A model generated the notes under the pieces. That model worked only from the letters and a program-made list of their open reading frames with translations, did no database searches and was not told the DNA's origin. This document shows positions 63,604 to 64,000 of a stretch of 64,000 nucleotides of DNA, one piece after another. Origin of the DNA: Hamadaea tsunoensis DSM 44101 (GTDB taxonomy: Bacteria > Actinomycetota > Actinomycetes > Mycobacteriales > Micromonosporaceae). The position numbers were made by a program, and so were the translations under genes. Numbering within the stretch: the first letter of the stretch is position 1; the number at the start of each line of letters is the position of its first letter. Where the stretch lies: assembly GCF_000428945.1 (NCBI RefSeq), contig NZ_AUAX01000026.1, positions 62,001 to 126,000 of the forward strand, read 5' to 3'.

Positions 63604-64000
63604 TCAGCGCATCTTCTGGAAGTTCTCGGTGATCCGGCGGCGGCGCTCGCTGTTGGCACCGAGGACGAGCGCGACGACGCCGAGCGGGATCATGATGATC
63701 CAGGCGCTGAACGCCAGCGTGAGCGCGTGCAGTGTCGTGATCGTCGTGACCGCCGCGCCGACCTCGATCGGCGACCGCTGGCTGCGCATCGACCCGTAGA
63801 TCAGCGTGGCGACCGCCGCGACGAGCAGGATGCCTTCGCGTACCGGGTCGGTGTTGGCGATGACGAGGACCAGCGACGGGCCGAACGCGAGCACCAGGCC
63901 GGGCGTGAACGCCGCCCGGGACCCCAGCTCGGGCCGCCGCCGCAGCTCGACCACGCCGACGAGCAGCACCGCGGCCGCGAACGGCAGCGTGTAGGCCTCC
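63604..64000 (-). CDS. C-terminal part of a multi-pass membrane protein (SCO7/12TM-type), cut by the window
   Basis: At least the last 131 residues of a large integral membrane protein, running off the right edge. EAYTLPFAAAVLLVGVVELR at the window end and TLIYGSMRSQRSPIEVGAAV are motifs of the multi-pass SCO7/12TM (septation-linked or DUF-type) membrane proteins of actinobacteria. Three or four transmembrane helices are seen, and the C-terminus ends in a basic NSERRRRITENFQKMR. The internal ATG at 63969 is not the real start since the frame is open to the edge. It abuts the aacS stop (TGATCA). Confidence 0.75.
   Translation of the reverse strand, partial: EAYTLPFAAAVLLVGVVELRRRPELGSRAAFTPGLVLAFGPSLVLVIANTDPVREGILLVAAVATLIYGSMRSQRSPIEVGAAVTTITTLHALTLAFSAWIIMIPLGVVALVLGANSERRRRITENFQKMR

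Overview
This window reads as chromosomal core DNA of a high-GC filamentous actinobacterium, most likely of the family Micromonosporaceae (Actinoplanes/Micromonospora relatives). The evidence is visibly strong GC bias at third codon positions, frequent GTG starts, MtrAB-LpqB, WhiB2 and Rv3235-type proteins, F420 biosynthesis genes, and AAGATC-rich palindromes between genes. Gene order tracks the Mycobacterium tuberculosis Rv3235-Rv3265 neighbourhood: Rv3235-like, secA, hpf, comF, lpqB, mtrB, mtrA, ahcY, manA, SIS protein, manB, DUF3499, metallopeptidase-like, whiB2, F420 genes, mannose-1-phosphate guanylyltransferase, glycosyltransferase. Several blocks are inserted. No tRNA, rRNA, insertion sequence, prophage or CRISPR array was seen.

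Layout. 0.1-8 kb: a membrane protein, an Rv3235-like protein, a small BldC-like DNA-binding protein, a DUF6912 protein, secA, two acetyltransferases and the ribosome hibernation factor. 8.2-13.4 kb: comF, lpqB, mtrB and mtrA on the minus strand (envelope stress and cell-division signalling). 13.5-22.2 kb: a coupled operon of a membrane protein, DUF4129, DUF4350, MoxR ATPase and DUF58 genes, then a Pro/Tyr-rich anchored protein, SpoIIM-like and RDD genes; this matches the mycobacterial moxR2 cluster (about Rv3689-Rv3695). 22.2-25.6 kb: efeUOB ferrous iron uptake behind an iron-box-like operator. 25.7-27.4 kb: a long structured leader, possibly a cyclic di-AMP riboswitch, and ahcY. 27.6-32.5 kb: manA, a cation-diffusion transporter, a SIS protein, a Trm112-like protein and manB.

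32.6-49.7 kb is a catabolic island for polyamines: a potABCD uptake operon, two gamma-aminobutyraldehyde dehydrogenase paralogs, a third aldehyde dehydrogenase, GABA transaminase, a class-III aminotransferase, two gamma-glutamylputrescine-oxidase-like flavoproteins, a saccharopine-dehydrogenase-like enzyme and an Lrp/AsnC regulator. Together they could take putrescine to GABA, succinate semialdehyde and succinate. No gamma-glutamylputrescine synthetase or hydrolase gene is present.

49.7-58 kb returns to conserved order: DUF3499, a metallopeptidase-like protein lacking HExxH, whiB2, fbiC, fbiA and a short fbiB (ligase domain only), an ArsR-type regulator, and mannose-1-phosphate guanylyltransferase. 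58-64 kb: a glycosyltransferase, a TIGR03089 protein, two tandem paralogous membrane proteins, acetoacetyl-CoA synthetase and the end of a large membrane protein cut by the window edge.

The observations most worth following are the paired GTTTGC direct repeats in front of both the BldC-like gene and its neighbour, the structured ahcY leader, the truncated FbiB, the MoxR/SpoIIM/RDD cluster, and the composition of the polyamine island.
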